Under the pieces are notes generated by a model that was not told the DNA's origin, did no database searches, and saw nothing but the letters and a program-made list of their open reading frames with translations. Shown piece by piece: positions 15,070 to 22,406 of a stretch of DNA of 31,836 nt. The stretch covers positions 11,881-43,716 of the forward strand of contig DANZ01000060.1 in assembly GCA_002501695.1 (NCBI GenBank). The letters are read 5' to 3'. The first letter of the stretch is position 1. Every line of letters starts with the position of its first letter. The stretch is from Methanolobus sp. UBA474. GTDB lineage: Archaea; Halobacteriota; Methanosarcinia; Methanosarcinales; Methanosarcinaceae. A program made the position numbers and the translations under genes.

Positions 15070-16098
15070 ATGACCAAGAAAGCAGCGGTAATTAACGGAG
15101 ACGGAGTAGGTCCCGAACTGGTCGATGCAATGCTGAAAGTAGCGGAGGCTGCAAATACAGGTGTCGAATTCATCAAGTGTAATGCAGGTGCCACCTGGTG
15201 GGAAAAGCACGGTGGAAACTCTCTCATCCCTGATGAGACATGGAATGTACTTGAAGAATCTGATGCCTGCTATAAGGGTCCGACAACAACTCCGGGAGTG
15301 GTCGGAGCACCAAGGAGTGTAGCGGTTTCCATCAGGCAGAAGTACAACCTCTATGCCAACGTAAGGCCCATAAAGACCTTCCCGAACACTCCAAGGCCGC
15401 TTGGTGATGTTGACTTTGTGTGCGTCAGGGAGGGCACTGAAGGCCTTTACATTGGTGAGGAGGTCAAGCTCACAGAAGATGTGTCCATAGCTATCAGAAA
15501 AATAACCCGTACCTCCAGCTCAAAGGTTGCACGCTACGCTTTCCAGGAGGCAAAAAGAAGGAACTTCGACACGGTCGTAGCCATCCATAAGAGCAACATC
15601 CTGAGGCGTACATGCGGACTCTTCCTTGAAGAAGTGGAAAAAGCAGGTAAAGAGTACGAGGATATTGAACTATGGGAGTATCATATTGACAATATTGCCC
15701 AGCAGATCATAAAGAACCCACAGCTCTTCAACAACAAGGTTCTGCTTTCGACAAACCTGTTCATGGACGTAATAAGCGAGGAATGTTCAGCACTTGTCGG
15801 TAGTATCGGTCTTATTTATTCTGCCAATATAGGTGATGATTATGCGATGTTCGAGCCGGCGCATGGTTCTGTACCGAAGTACGCAGGCCAGGACAAGGTT
15901 AACCCGGTTGCAACTATACTTGCAGGTGCATGGATGCTCGACTATCTGGGAGAGAAGGAACAGGCAGATGCTATCTTTAAAGCTACCGAAAAAGTGATCA
16001 CGGAAGGCAAGTACCTTACCTACGACCTGGGTGGCAGTGCAAAGTTGAGTGAGATGACTGACGCGATCGTCAGGTATGTGGAAACAGGGATGAGATGA
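15070..16098 (+). CDS. Isocitrate/isopropylmalate dehydrogenase family protein, probable isocitrate dehydrogenase
   Basis: The 342-residue product has the NAD(P)-dependent beta-decarboxylating dehydrogenase signature: INGDGVGPELV at the N-terminus, the substrate loop SVAVSIRQKYNLYANVRPIKT, VREGTEGLYIG, the catalytic IHKSNILRRT, and the cofactor region FEPAHGSVPKYAGQDKVNPVATILAGAWML. The substrate (isocitrate, homoisocitrate or isopropylmalate) cannot be fixed by eye. The convergent neighbour encodes a citrate/homocitrate-synthase-like enzyme, which favours isocitrate or homoisocitrate. I chose the ATG at 15070 because GGTGA lies 7 bases upstream; a GTG at 15052 falls within Shine-Dalgarno-like sequence and is less likely. 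Confidence 0.88.
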   Translation: MTKKAAVINGDGVGPELVDAMLKVAEAANTGVEFIKCNAGATWWEKHGGNSLIPDETWNVLEESDACYKGPTTTPGVVGAPRSVAVSIRQKYNLYANVRPIKTFPNTPRPLGDVDFVCVREGTEGLYIGEEVKLTEDVSIAIRKITRTSSSKVARYAFQEAKRRNFDTVVAIHKSNILRRTCGLFLEEVEKAGKEYEDIELWEYHIDNIAQQIIKNPQLFNNKVLLSTNLFMDVISEECSALVGSIGLIYSANIGDDYAMFEPAHGSVPKYAGQDKVNPVATILAGAWMLDYLGEKEQADAIFKATEKVITEGKYLTYDLGGSAKLSEMTDAIVRYVETGMR

Positions 16099-16138
16099 TC
16101 ATCCTTATTTCAATTTCACGTTTCTAAAATAGGATTCC

Positions 16139-16158
16139 GGCGAGGTCCATACCTCGCC
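16139..16158. terminator. Bidirectional hairpin terminator
   Basis: GGCGAGGT (16139-16146), loop CCAT, ACCTCGCC (16151-16158) form a perfect GC-rich 8-bp stem flanked by AT-rich DNA between two convergent genes. Confidence 0.75.
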
Positions 16159-16205
16159 ATTATATTAATTGGCACTGATGCCGGCAGCTGTTCTTCTTCC
16201 TGGAT

Positions 16206-17549
16206 TCAGTCCACGCCGTGGATGTGCGGGTCTTTGTTCGATTTCCTCACAGACGTTTCATGAAGATTATCATCATCGTCCTGCCTGTGCATTTCTTTGC
16301 TTACCATCGGGTTGAACATGAAGTATTTTTTGACGTATGCAAGTATCTCCTCATCCGAAATACATGAGACCCTCTTGTCCTCATTATATAGCTTCTGTAT
16401 GTCCGTCTGTATGTCCCGGAGACGCTTGTCATTCTTTTCAACTTCTATATGCACATCCATAAGCTCATTAAGTGCTTCCTGGACCTTGTACCTGAGAACC
16501 TCTATGCCGGATGAATCCCCGACAAGGAATGTCCTTTTCCCTCCGACTATCTCAGGCGGGAACGGTTCATAAGTAAAGGGATTCTTTATGACGCCTGCAG
16601 TATGGATGCCTGATTCGTGAGCGAACACGTTATTCCCTACGACAGACTTATTTCTCGGTATTCGTATGCCTACCTCTTTCTCCATGAATTTGGCAAACTC
16701 TACAAGACATTCCAGGTTGTACTTGTCAAATCCCTCGATACGTCTCATAAGGAACAGCAGTATCTTTTCCAGCTCTGCATTGCCTGCCCTTTCCCCGATC
16801 CCGAGGAAAGTCACATTCGACCAGTTGGCTCCGTGCCAGTAGCCTGCAATGGAATTGGGAACTGCGAGTCCGAAATCATCATGGCAGTGAGTTTCTATGT
16901 TCTTTACACGCAATTCATTCTTCAGGTGCTTTATGATGGATGGCAGGCCGTAAGGCTCGTCCACACCTTCGAAAGGTACGCCAAAACCGATTGTATCACA
17001 AATGCGCACGGTACAGTCAGGGTCGATGTCCATTATCTTCTTCACAAGAGGGAACACGAAGTTGTAGTTGTCTGCACGCGTCATATCCTCTATATGCGCC
17101 CTGGTCCGCAGACCATGGTCGACTGCATACTGGAGTGCGGTAAGATATTTCTCTTCTGCAGCTTCACGGCTCTTAAGCCCCATTTTGTCAAATATGTGGG
17201 GGTCGGACACGGACATAAGAATGCCTGTCTCCTCTATACCGTCAACTTCAAGGACCATATCGATGTCTGCAGGGTTTGCACGTGCCCATCCTGTTATTTC
17301 CGGGAACTCATATCCCAGGTCCTGCATGAGCTTTATGGCTTTTCTGTCCCTTTCATTATAGACGAACGTCTCCAGCTTTTCAATGCCGATCCTGTGCAGA
17401 TATTCATATATCTTCACTTTGTGCTGGCTTCTTATAACTATGCCCGGCATCTGGGCACCATCGCGTATCGTACTGTCGCTGATAGAGACTTCCTGCCCGT
17501 GTGGCAGTTTTATCTTCGGAAGGTCATCGTAGTCCCTGTATATCTTCAT
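16206..17549 (-). CDS. Homocitrate-synthase-family protein, possible Re-citrate synthase
   Basis: The 447-residue protein belongs to the DRE-TIM acyltransferases. The signature is SDSTIRDGAQMPG (metal/catalytic region, about 24-36), with IETHCHDDFGLAVPNS as the HxH metal ligands, GIGERAGNAELEKIL, and HESGIHTAGV in the second half. The C-terminal part (about 370-447) is charged and ends in DPHIHGVD. The family contains isopropylmalate, homocitrate and Re-citrate synthases. The variant SDSTIRDGAQMPG and the ICDH-like neighbour lead me to suggest Re-citrate synthase feeding oxidative 2-oxoglutarate synthesis, though homocitrate synthase remains possible. AGGAGG precedes the ATG. A phased direct repeat lies upstream. 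Confidence 0.85.
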   Translation of the reverse strand: MKIYRDYDDLPKIKLPHGQEVSISDSTIRDGAQMPGIVIRSQHKVKIYEYLHRIGIEKLETFVYNERDRKAIKLMQDLGYEFPEITGWARANPADIDMVLEVDGIEETGILMSVSDPHIFDKMGLKSREAAEEKYLTALQYAVDHGLRTRAHIEDMTRADNYNFVFPLVKKIMDIDPDCTVRICDTIGFGVPFEGVDEPYGLPSIIKHLKNELRVKNIETHCHDDFGLAVPNSIAGYWHGANWSNVTFLGIGERAGNAELEKILLFLMRRIEGFDKYNLECLVEFAKFMEKEVGIRIPRNKSVVGNNVFAHESGIHTAGVIKNPFTYEPFPPEIVGGKRTFLVGDSSGIEVLRYKVQEALNELMDVHIEVEKNDKRLRDIQTDIQKLYNEDKRVSCISDEEILAYVKKYFMFNPMVSKEMHRQDDDDNLHETSVRKSNKDPHIHGVD

Positions 17550-17616
17550 TATGTTCCTCCTTCTGAGAGCAAGTTTCTTAGTTCCCGGAATAAGCCACTT
17601 TCTCTAGAAACGGCAG

Positions 17617-17646
17617 GATTGTTTTGGTCTGGTAACGATTGTTTTG
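17617..17646. promoter_or_regulatory. Direct repeat GATTGTTTTG, 20-bp phase, upstream of citrate-synthase-like gene
   Basis: GATTGTTTTG occurs at 17617-17626 and 17637-17646, exactly 20 bp (about two helical turns) apart, in the 255-bp gap between the divergent citrate-synthase-like and ACT-regulator genes. Same-face spacing is typical of a tandem regulator site. Plus-strand TATA-like stretches near 17750-17780 suit the ACT-regulator gene. I found no convincing TATA box for the citrate-synthase-like gene. Confidence 0.45.
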
Positions 17647-17804
17647 ACTCCGGGTAAACGCACGTTATTCAATGACCGGTTTGTCCTAATAGACAACCTA
17701 ATCCTTAAAATGCTTTTCTTTTATACTGCTATGGACAGGTTTACATTCTTATATAGATTAACTAACCTTATATCTTTATAATTTAAAGTGGTAACGGGAT
17801 AATT

Positions 17805-18308
17805 ATGTGGAGTCTACTGCTCAAAAAGTTCGAAAAACATCCTGCTCAACAGAAGGTGCTCAGATTAATGTTCGAGCGCGGCTTCCAGGTTAACAATGAA
17901 GGAAAAGTCACTTCCGGCAAAATAGAGATAGCGCACACTCAGCTTGCAAAAGAAGCGGGTGTCGACAGGCGCGTTGTTGACTCAACAACCGAGGTCATAC
18001 TCGGCGATGACCTTCTGAGGAACATATTCCAGAATGTCAAGTCCATTCCTCTGCTGCGCGAAGTTGCCCCACTGCTCGGGCTGGGTGTTATTATAATAAC
18101 TCCTGATGATGCAGCTCATACCGGAATAATAGCTGATGTATCAGCAGTGATCGCGCGCCATAGGATAAGCATAAGGCAGGCAGTATCAGATGACCCCTTC
18201 TTCACAGCGGAACCCCGCCTGACAATAATCACAGATGCAAAGGTCCCGGGAAGCATTGTTGAGGAACTCCTTGCCCTGGATTCTGTCAAAGGTGTGAGCA
18301 TTTACTGA
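17805..18308 (+). CDS. ACT-domain transcriptional regulator (COG2150-like)
   Basis: The 167-residue protein has an N-terminal helix-turn-helix-like part (about 12-70: FERGFQVNNEGKVTSGKIEI, LAKEAGVDRRVVDSTTEVIL) and a C-terminal ACT fold (about 92-167: GLGVIIITPDDAAHTGIIADVSAVIARHR, then RLTIITD, ending VKGVSIY). Such proteins are predicted regulators of amino-acid metabolism in archaea and probably bind an amino acid through the ACT domain. It is divergent from the citrate/homocitrate-synthase-like gene, so control of 2-oxoglutarate or glutamate supply is plausible. A CGGG-type ribosome site and a strong AT-rich promoter lie upstream. Confidence 0.85.
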   Translation: MWSLLLKKFEKHPAQQKVLRLMFERGFQVNNEGKVTSGKIEIAHTQLAKEAGVDRRVVDSTTEVILGDDLLRNIFQNVKSIPLLREVAPLLGLGVIIITPDDAAHTGIIADVSAVIARHRISIRQAVSDDPFFTAEPRLTIITDAKVPGSIVEELLALDSVKGVSIY

Positions 18309-18330
18309 AAATAATAGAGTGTCTATGTGG

Positions 18331-19536
18331 TCAGAGCACAGCCTTTGCAAAAGCCCTTAATACTCCGAAAAGATGTCTTGAGTTGACAGGGTTAAGCATT
18401 TTTTTCATCAATATCGAAGGATGATCCATATCTCCGTACATTGTGATGGTTTCGAGCATTGAAGGCTTGTTCATCGAAATCAGCAGCTCGTTCATCTCGC
18501 TATCTGTGAGCCCTCCTATGAAATTGTGGATCTTCATCCCGATGGCAAGTTCCCTCCCCAGTTTTGCCCTCCACCGCCGGTCGTATTCCGAAAGCCTGCC
18601 GGCCGACGTGTCGTTCTCAAGTGCAGCTGCTGCGGCAACTTCGCCGGCTATCTTTGCACACGCGGCACCTGTGTAGATCCCGCCACCGGAAGTAGGTTTG
18701 ACCTGTCCAGCTGCATCCCCCACAATAAGTGTTCCCTGCGCATAGGTCTTACTTAAGGGTCCTATTGGTATGCCTCCGACTATAAGATCAAGCATGCCTC
18801 CACTGTATCTGGATGCGATGTGGCTGTTCTCCTTAAGCAGCCTGTCAAGGCATCTCAGGGCACACTCGGAGTCTCCGTAATCCACAGCCAGCCCAATGCG
18901 TGATATCTCTTCGCTTACGGGCACGGCCCAGCCAAAGAATCCCGGCGCCTGCGAGCCGACGAACAGTTCTACGAACTCCGGATCTGCGATACGGTATGGA
19001 GCTTCGATCTGTATGCCGGGGAGGATCTTTTTTACCTGTCCAAGCCCGGCCATCCTTGCGATACCGCTGCGTACCCCGTCGGCACCAATGATGACCTTCG
19101 CTTTTATTTGAGAGTGAACCCCATTTCTCACAACTGACAGGATCTGTCGGCTGTCTGCGTTTTCAAGGCCTATTGCCCTGGTGTTCATCCAGAGGTCTGC
19201 TCCGGTCTCAAGTGCCATGGAAGCAAGGGTGCGGTCAAACATCTTTCTTGAGACGACATAGGCCTTTGTCTCTCTGCCATCGATAGGGAGGCAGTTGCCA
19301 TCCATCGAGTGCACGAAAGCACCCCGGACCTTATTGAGCACAAAAATATTCAAGGGCTCCACATCGCATTCTTCCAATGCACGTTTGCTCAGAAGACCGG
19401 TGCAGCCGACCGGTGACCCTATGGACGCATGTTCTTCTATCATCAGCACCCTGGCTCCATGTTTCACAGCATATCGGGCTGCTGTGGAGCCCACAGGTCC
19501 CGCTCCCACAACAACGACATCATAATCCGTGTTCAT
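18331..19536 (-). CDS. Geranylgeranyl-reductase-family flavoprotein
   Basis: The 401-residue protein starts with an FAD-binding Rossmann motif (VVVVGAGPVGSTAARYA, about 7-23) and an ADP-binding strand (VLMIEEH). The family segment GCTGLLS, the substrate-side GFFGWAVP and the second FAD motif LIVGDAAGQVKPTSGGGIYTG follow (the last at about 270-290). Family members saturate the isoprenoid chains of archaeal membrane lipids or related polyprenyls; several paralogues usually exist, so the precise substrate is uncertain. The gene overlaps the upstream HAD phosphatase gene by 17 bp, so the two form an operon. Confidence 0.88.
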   Translation of the reverse strand: MNTDYDVVVVGAGPVGSTAARYAVKHGARVLMIEEHASIGSPVGCTGLLSKRALEECDVEPLNIFVLNKVRGAFVHSMDGNCLPIDGRETKAYVVSRKMFDRTLASMALETGADLWMNTRAIGLENADSRQILSVVRNGVHSQIKAKVIIGADGVRSGIARMAGLGQVKKILPGIQIEAPYRIADPEFVELFVGSQAPGFFGWAVPVSEEISRIGLAVDYGDSECALRCLDRLLKENSHIASRYSGGMLDLIVGGIPIGPLSKTYAQGTLIVGDAAGQVKPTSGGGIYTGAACAKIAGEVAAAAALENDTSAGRLSEYDRRWRAKLGRELAIGMKIHNFIGGLTDSEMNELLISMNKPSMLETITMYGDMDHPSILMKKMLNPVNSRHLFGVLRAFAKAVL

Positions 19537-20221
19537 CGTATTTCTCTTCCCTTATTACTTTAAGGAGATCGCTAAAACTGTTGAGGATATGGTCAGGCTT
19601 CTCTTTAATATGTGCCCTGTCCCTGTCGGGGTTCCTGTCACCATAATATGCATACGCCGCCATCATGCCGAGCTGCTTGGAAGGCGCAATATCCCGCCTT
19701 AAGCTGTCGCCTACAAAAAGAGTCTCATAAGGCTTCAATCCCATTGAATCCAGTGCATGTGTGAAGGTTTTATGGGAAGGCTTTTTCCAGCCTGTTATAT
19801 CATGGGTAAAGAGAGAGTCAAAGACTGAATAAAGGCCTACCTTTTCAAGCCTCACTCTTGCATTTCGCATCTCTGCATCCGTAAGGATGCCAAGCAGAAT
19901 GTTCCGCGATCGAAGTTCCAGAAGGGTGCTCTTGACACCGGGATACAGCTCAACTGACCTGACCTTCTCTTCCTCGTATATTCTGCAGCATTCAAGGAAC
20001 ATGTCTTCTGAGAAACAGCCATTGTCCCGCAGGTAATCGCTGATGTTCAAAACGTTCTCAAACCCGTGTACATCTCTGCGGAAATAGTTGAAAAGCTCAT
20101 GAGCGTCGCCTTTTCCGAAATGGTCGACGATAGCTGTGCAGGCAAATATCTTGGCGTTGACAAAATCAAAAAGAGTATTGTCCATATCAAAAATGATGCC
20201 CTTTATTCTGACTCGTTCCAT
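19520..20221 (-). CDS. HAD-superfamily hydrolase
   Basis: The 233-residue protein has all four HAD motifs: FDMDNTLFD (nucleophile D12 and acid D14), ILTDAEMRNA (Thr), WKKPSHKTF (Lys) and FVGDSLRRDI (metal-binding acids). The helical cap between about 20 and 90 makes it a subclass I phosphatase similar to phosphoglycolate phosphatase. The substrate is unknown. Its 3' end overlaps the start of the geranylgeranyl-reductase-like gene, so a dephosphorylation step connected with isoprenoid lipids is imaginable but not shown. The ribosome site is weak. Confidence 0.88.
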   Translation of the reverse strand: MERVRIKGIIFDMDNTLFDFVNAKIFACTAIVDHFGKGDAHELFNYFRRDVHGFENVLNISDYLRDNGCFSEDMFLECCRIYEEEKVRSVELYPGVKSTLLELRSRNILLGILTDAEMRNARVRLEKVGLYSVFDSLFTHDITGWKKPSHKTFTHALDSMGLKPYETLFVGDSLRRDIAPSKQLGMMAAYAYYGDRNPDRDRAHIKEKPDHILNSFSDLLKVIREEKYDEHGL

Positions 20222-20378
20222 CTTCTCATCTCTTTTTCGGGTATTTTCGGTATTTAATACTTGACGGGTCTGTATTTAATGTGTTCATTGTAAAATTAAC
20301 TTTGCTGATAATCTATTTATATAAGTTTTATATAATATGTATTATATTAGTTCGTCTAAAATACATTCAAGGAGAATT
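20222..20378. promoter_or_regulatory. AT-rich divergent region with plus-strand TATA-like box
   Basis: The stretch upstream of the HAD gene is very AT-rich. A plus-strand TATATAAGTTTTATATAAT-like run near 20316-20335 lies about 45-60 bases upstream of the GTG start at 20379 and could drive that small reading frame. Confidence 0.4.
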
Positions 20379-20564
20379 GTGTTGGCTACCGGACATACTC
20401 TTAACATGCTTGATCGGCTGGAAAGCCCTGATCCGAAAGATCACATTTCCGATTCAGGTAACGAGAGTATATACATGGACGAAAGGGATGGTTTTCATTC
20501 TGCCTGCGGGCAGGCTTTCATTCGTATCCCTTCAGGTAAGCGTCCTGGCAGATGTCCGCTATAG
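20379..20564 (+). CDS. Possible 61-residue protein of unknown function
   Basis: A GTG-initiated frame with AAGGAGA four to nine bases upstream reads MLATGHTLNMLDRLESPDPK and ends in GKRPGRCPL before TAG. A TATA-like box lies upstream. The peptide is hydrophilic, without membrane segments or a recognised motif, and has two cysteines. The last third of the frame overlaps a strong stem-loop (20481-20533), so the region may act as RNA rather than, or as well as, coding for protein. I give modest confidence because the evidence is only a good ribosome site, a promoter-like box and an open frame. Confidence 0.4.
   Translation: MLATGHTLNMLDRLESPDPKDHISDSGNESIYMDERDGFHSACGQAFIRIPSGKRPGRCPL
20481..20533 (+). 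other. Two-tier stem-loop
   Basis: An outer stem pairs GAAAGGGAT (20481-20489, one bulged A) with ATCCCTTC (20526-20533); inside it GCCTG (20502-20506) pairs with CAGGC (20511-20515) around CGGG. TTTCATTC also occurs on both arms (20493-20500 and 20516-20523). It may be RNA structure inside or at the end of the small frame. Confidence 0.45.
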
Positions 20565-20832
20565 TATGATCTTTAGCATCATATGCAAAAGCTTCAGGAA
20601 AATGCCATTTACTTTTGTTTTTCCCTTGTTTTTGGATTATTCTTATGAGAAATAAAAGGTAGTTAAAGGTTTGTTTTTATTCCATGGGGTATAAATTGCT
20701 ATTTGTACACATCTTGGCAACCTCAACCAACCTGATTCTTACAATGATGTGTACTGACCACTGAAGCACCCTCCCGGGTGCTTCTAAAACCTATATATTA
20801 TTCTGAAAAGCGGCCCCGGATCCTTCCATCCC
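20565..20832. other. Gene-poor stretch with two stem-loops, possible ncRNA
   Basis: I see no convincing gene here. Two inverted repeats stand out: GTACACATC (20705-20713) with GATGTGTAC (20746-20754), and a perfect 9-bp stem GAAGCACCC (20763-20771) / GGGTGCTTC (20776-20784) with loop TCCC. A TATA-like GTATAAATTG lies just before, at 20688-20697. The second stem lies about 50 bases past the stop of the DUF1724 gene and could end that transcript instead. A short structured RNA is the other reading. Confidence 0.35.
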
Positions 20833-21744
20833 CTAGGTTTCTATATTTAACGACCTTCTTTTTCCTTTCGTTTCACCTGATACCTTATTTGCGGCACTTT
20901 TGTTTTCCAGTCTTTCAGATCTGTCCATATAATACTTAAAAAGATCCTCTCCCCATTTCAGGGCACTTGGTCTGGAACTGACAATAATACGGTTTGTATA
21001 TCTGCCATTCCTATCCATCAGTGAGAATGATAACAACTTGTCAGTAACTGTGATACTTACTGGCCTGATATCCTCTCTATATGTGAAAATATGTGAGCTG
21101 TCGCTTTTGAAAAGAGCTTCCATCTCCTTCTCATATTCTTTTTTCATGGAAAAGGAAAACGGATTTTCACCAGATATGTTCTCGCTGTCTGCCCTCATAT
21201 CGTCCTGCAGAATAGAATATACCTGTTCGGTCACTATTACATTTACTTCAACTCCTTTCTCTAGATAACTGGAAAAAGGCAAAAAGTAGGACGGATGGTA
21301 GACAGAGATAAATGTAGATATTTTGCGGGAGCCGCTTATCCTTTTAAGGATCTCTTCCTGTTGTTCGAATATGCTGGGAAGGTCCGGCTCAAGAACCTCG
21401 CACTCTTCCAGCTCCCCTATTCTGTAAAGCATTTCCCTGGGAATAGGGCTGAGATCATGGTCAGACCAGTAATCCAGGTTATCCTGATGGATACTCAGGC
21501 TCATCAGCAGATTTTGCATGTTCTCTACTATAGCTTCTCCTGTTGGTGTAAGAGAATATATATCGTTCTCATAGATCACAAGATTCCATTCCAGGAGTTT
21601 CTTTATCTGAGGAATCATGGATTTCCAGGGAAACTTAAAATGTTCTCTTATTTCCTCTTTAGTTTTAGCCCCCTCTTTCAAGAACAGCAAAAGATCTTTT
21701 CTCTTCTCTGAAATGAATATAGTATCAAGTAAAGAACACCTCAT
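20833..21744 (-). CDS. DUF1724/ArsR-like transcriptional regulator (methanogen type)
   Basis: From the chosen ATG the product is 303 residues and starts MRCSLLDTIFISEKRKDLLLFLK, the usual beginning of this methanogen regulator family. A winged helix (about 15-75: LKEGAKTKEEIREHF, then KLLEWNLVIYENDIYSLT) is followed by the DUF1724 domain, with IGELEECEVLEPDLP and VYHPSYFLPF visible. GGGG lies just upstream of this ATG, whereas the frame can be extended 18 codons further with no ribosome site. Relatives in Methanosarcina control methylotrophic methyltransferase genes (Msr proteins). It is divergent from fsr, about 660 bp away, so fsr is a possible but unproven target. The basic C-terminal tail is variable. 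Confidence 0.87.
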   Translation of the reverse strand: MRCSLLDTIFISEKRKDLLLFLKEGAKTKEEIREHFKFPWKSMIPQIKKLLEWNLVIYENDIYSLTPTGEAIVENMQNLLMSLSIHQDNLDYWSDHDLSPIPREMLYRIGELEECEVLEPDLPSIFEQQEEILKRISGSRKISTFISVYHPSYFLPFSSYLEKGVEVNVIVTEQVYSILQDDMRADSENISGENPFSFSMKKEYEKEMEALFKSDSSHIFTYREDIRPVSITVTDKLLSFSLMDRNGRYTNRIIVSSRPSALKWGEDLFKYYMDRSERLENKSAANKVSGETKGKRRSLNIET

Positions 21745-22406
21745 TACAACCCCTATCTCTATTTTGCTTTGCATGGATATAAACTCTTGCAAAAACAATC
21801 TGTAAATGTATTGCTTTATGCTCTTTTTATGTTAGAATGATGTTCAGTAGCAGTACTGAGGAATATCGCAGGTATCTGGCAGAGATCATTGCAAAGGTCA
21901 GTTAAAGATCATGCTGATAACAGTTTTCTTAGAAATATATATACTAGGGCATGACTTCAGGGATTAGAAGCAATGCTGTGGATAAATGGTTCTTCGATGT
22001 ATGCTGGTATTCATTCCTTTTAAATGTGCGTGATTGGGCAGATATAGGTTTACGGACAATTATCAGGGGTAATTCGTAGATATTGTTTTAGTAAAAATGC
22101 TTTTATATTTCCTCTCACATGTGTACTATATACTTCCAGAAAACATCCTGATCAGAAGATAGGAAAGCATCCTCATCCAAGCATCCGGAGTTTTTCTTGC
22201 ATAATCGGAAATACAGATGAAAGCATGTACGCAGCTGCACCAAATCGTTTGGGAACTTGAACGATCATTAGTTCAGGGGACATCGGACGACTTACCTGCT
22301 CATTTCTTGATAATTACTATGGCACAGATCTTTAAAATCAAGAACATCGCCCTAAGTTGTAAAGCCTGCTTTCAATGAAAAATGAGAAAATAATAAGAGT
22401 GGTTGC
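21745..22406. promoter_or_regulatory. Long AT-rich region between DUF1724 regulator and fsr
   Basis: No convincing gene is seen in about 660 bases. Short frames occur (such as 21838-21906, 22 codons) but lack ribosome sites. TATA-like boxes lie at 22101-22110, 22125-22132 and 22331-22339; the last would give fsr a leader of about 45 bases. CATCC is repeated at 22144, 22168, 22174 and 22182. The length leaves room for complex control of fsr or for a decayed gene. Confidence 0.35.

Noticed and set aside
16617..17657. 346-codon open frame on the plus strand opposite the citrate-synthase-like gene
   Set aside because: The opposite strand encodes a clear enzyme with conserved motifs; the antisense product has no recognisable motif and reflects codon bias.
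21838..21906. 22-codon frame upstream of fsr as a small gene or leader peptide
   Set aside because: No ribosome site, no promoter at a fitting distance and far from fsr; probably chance.
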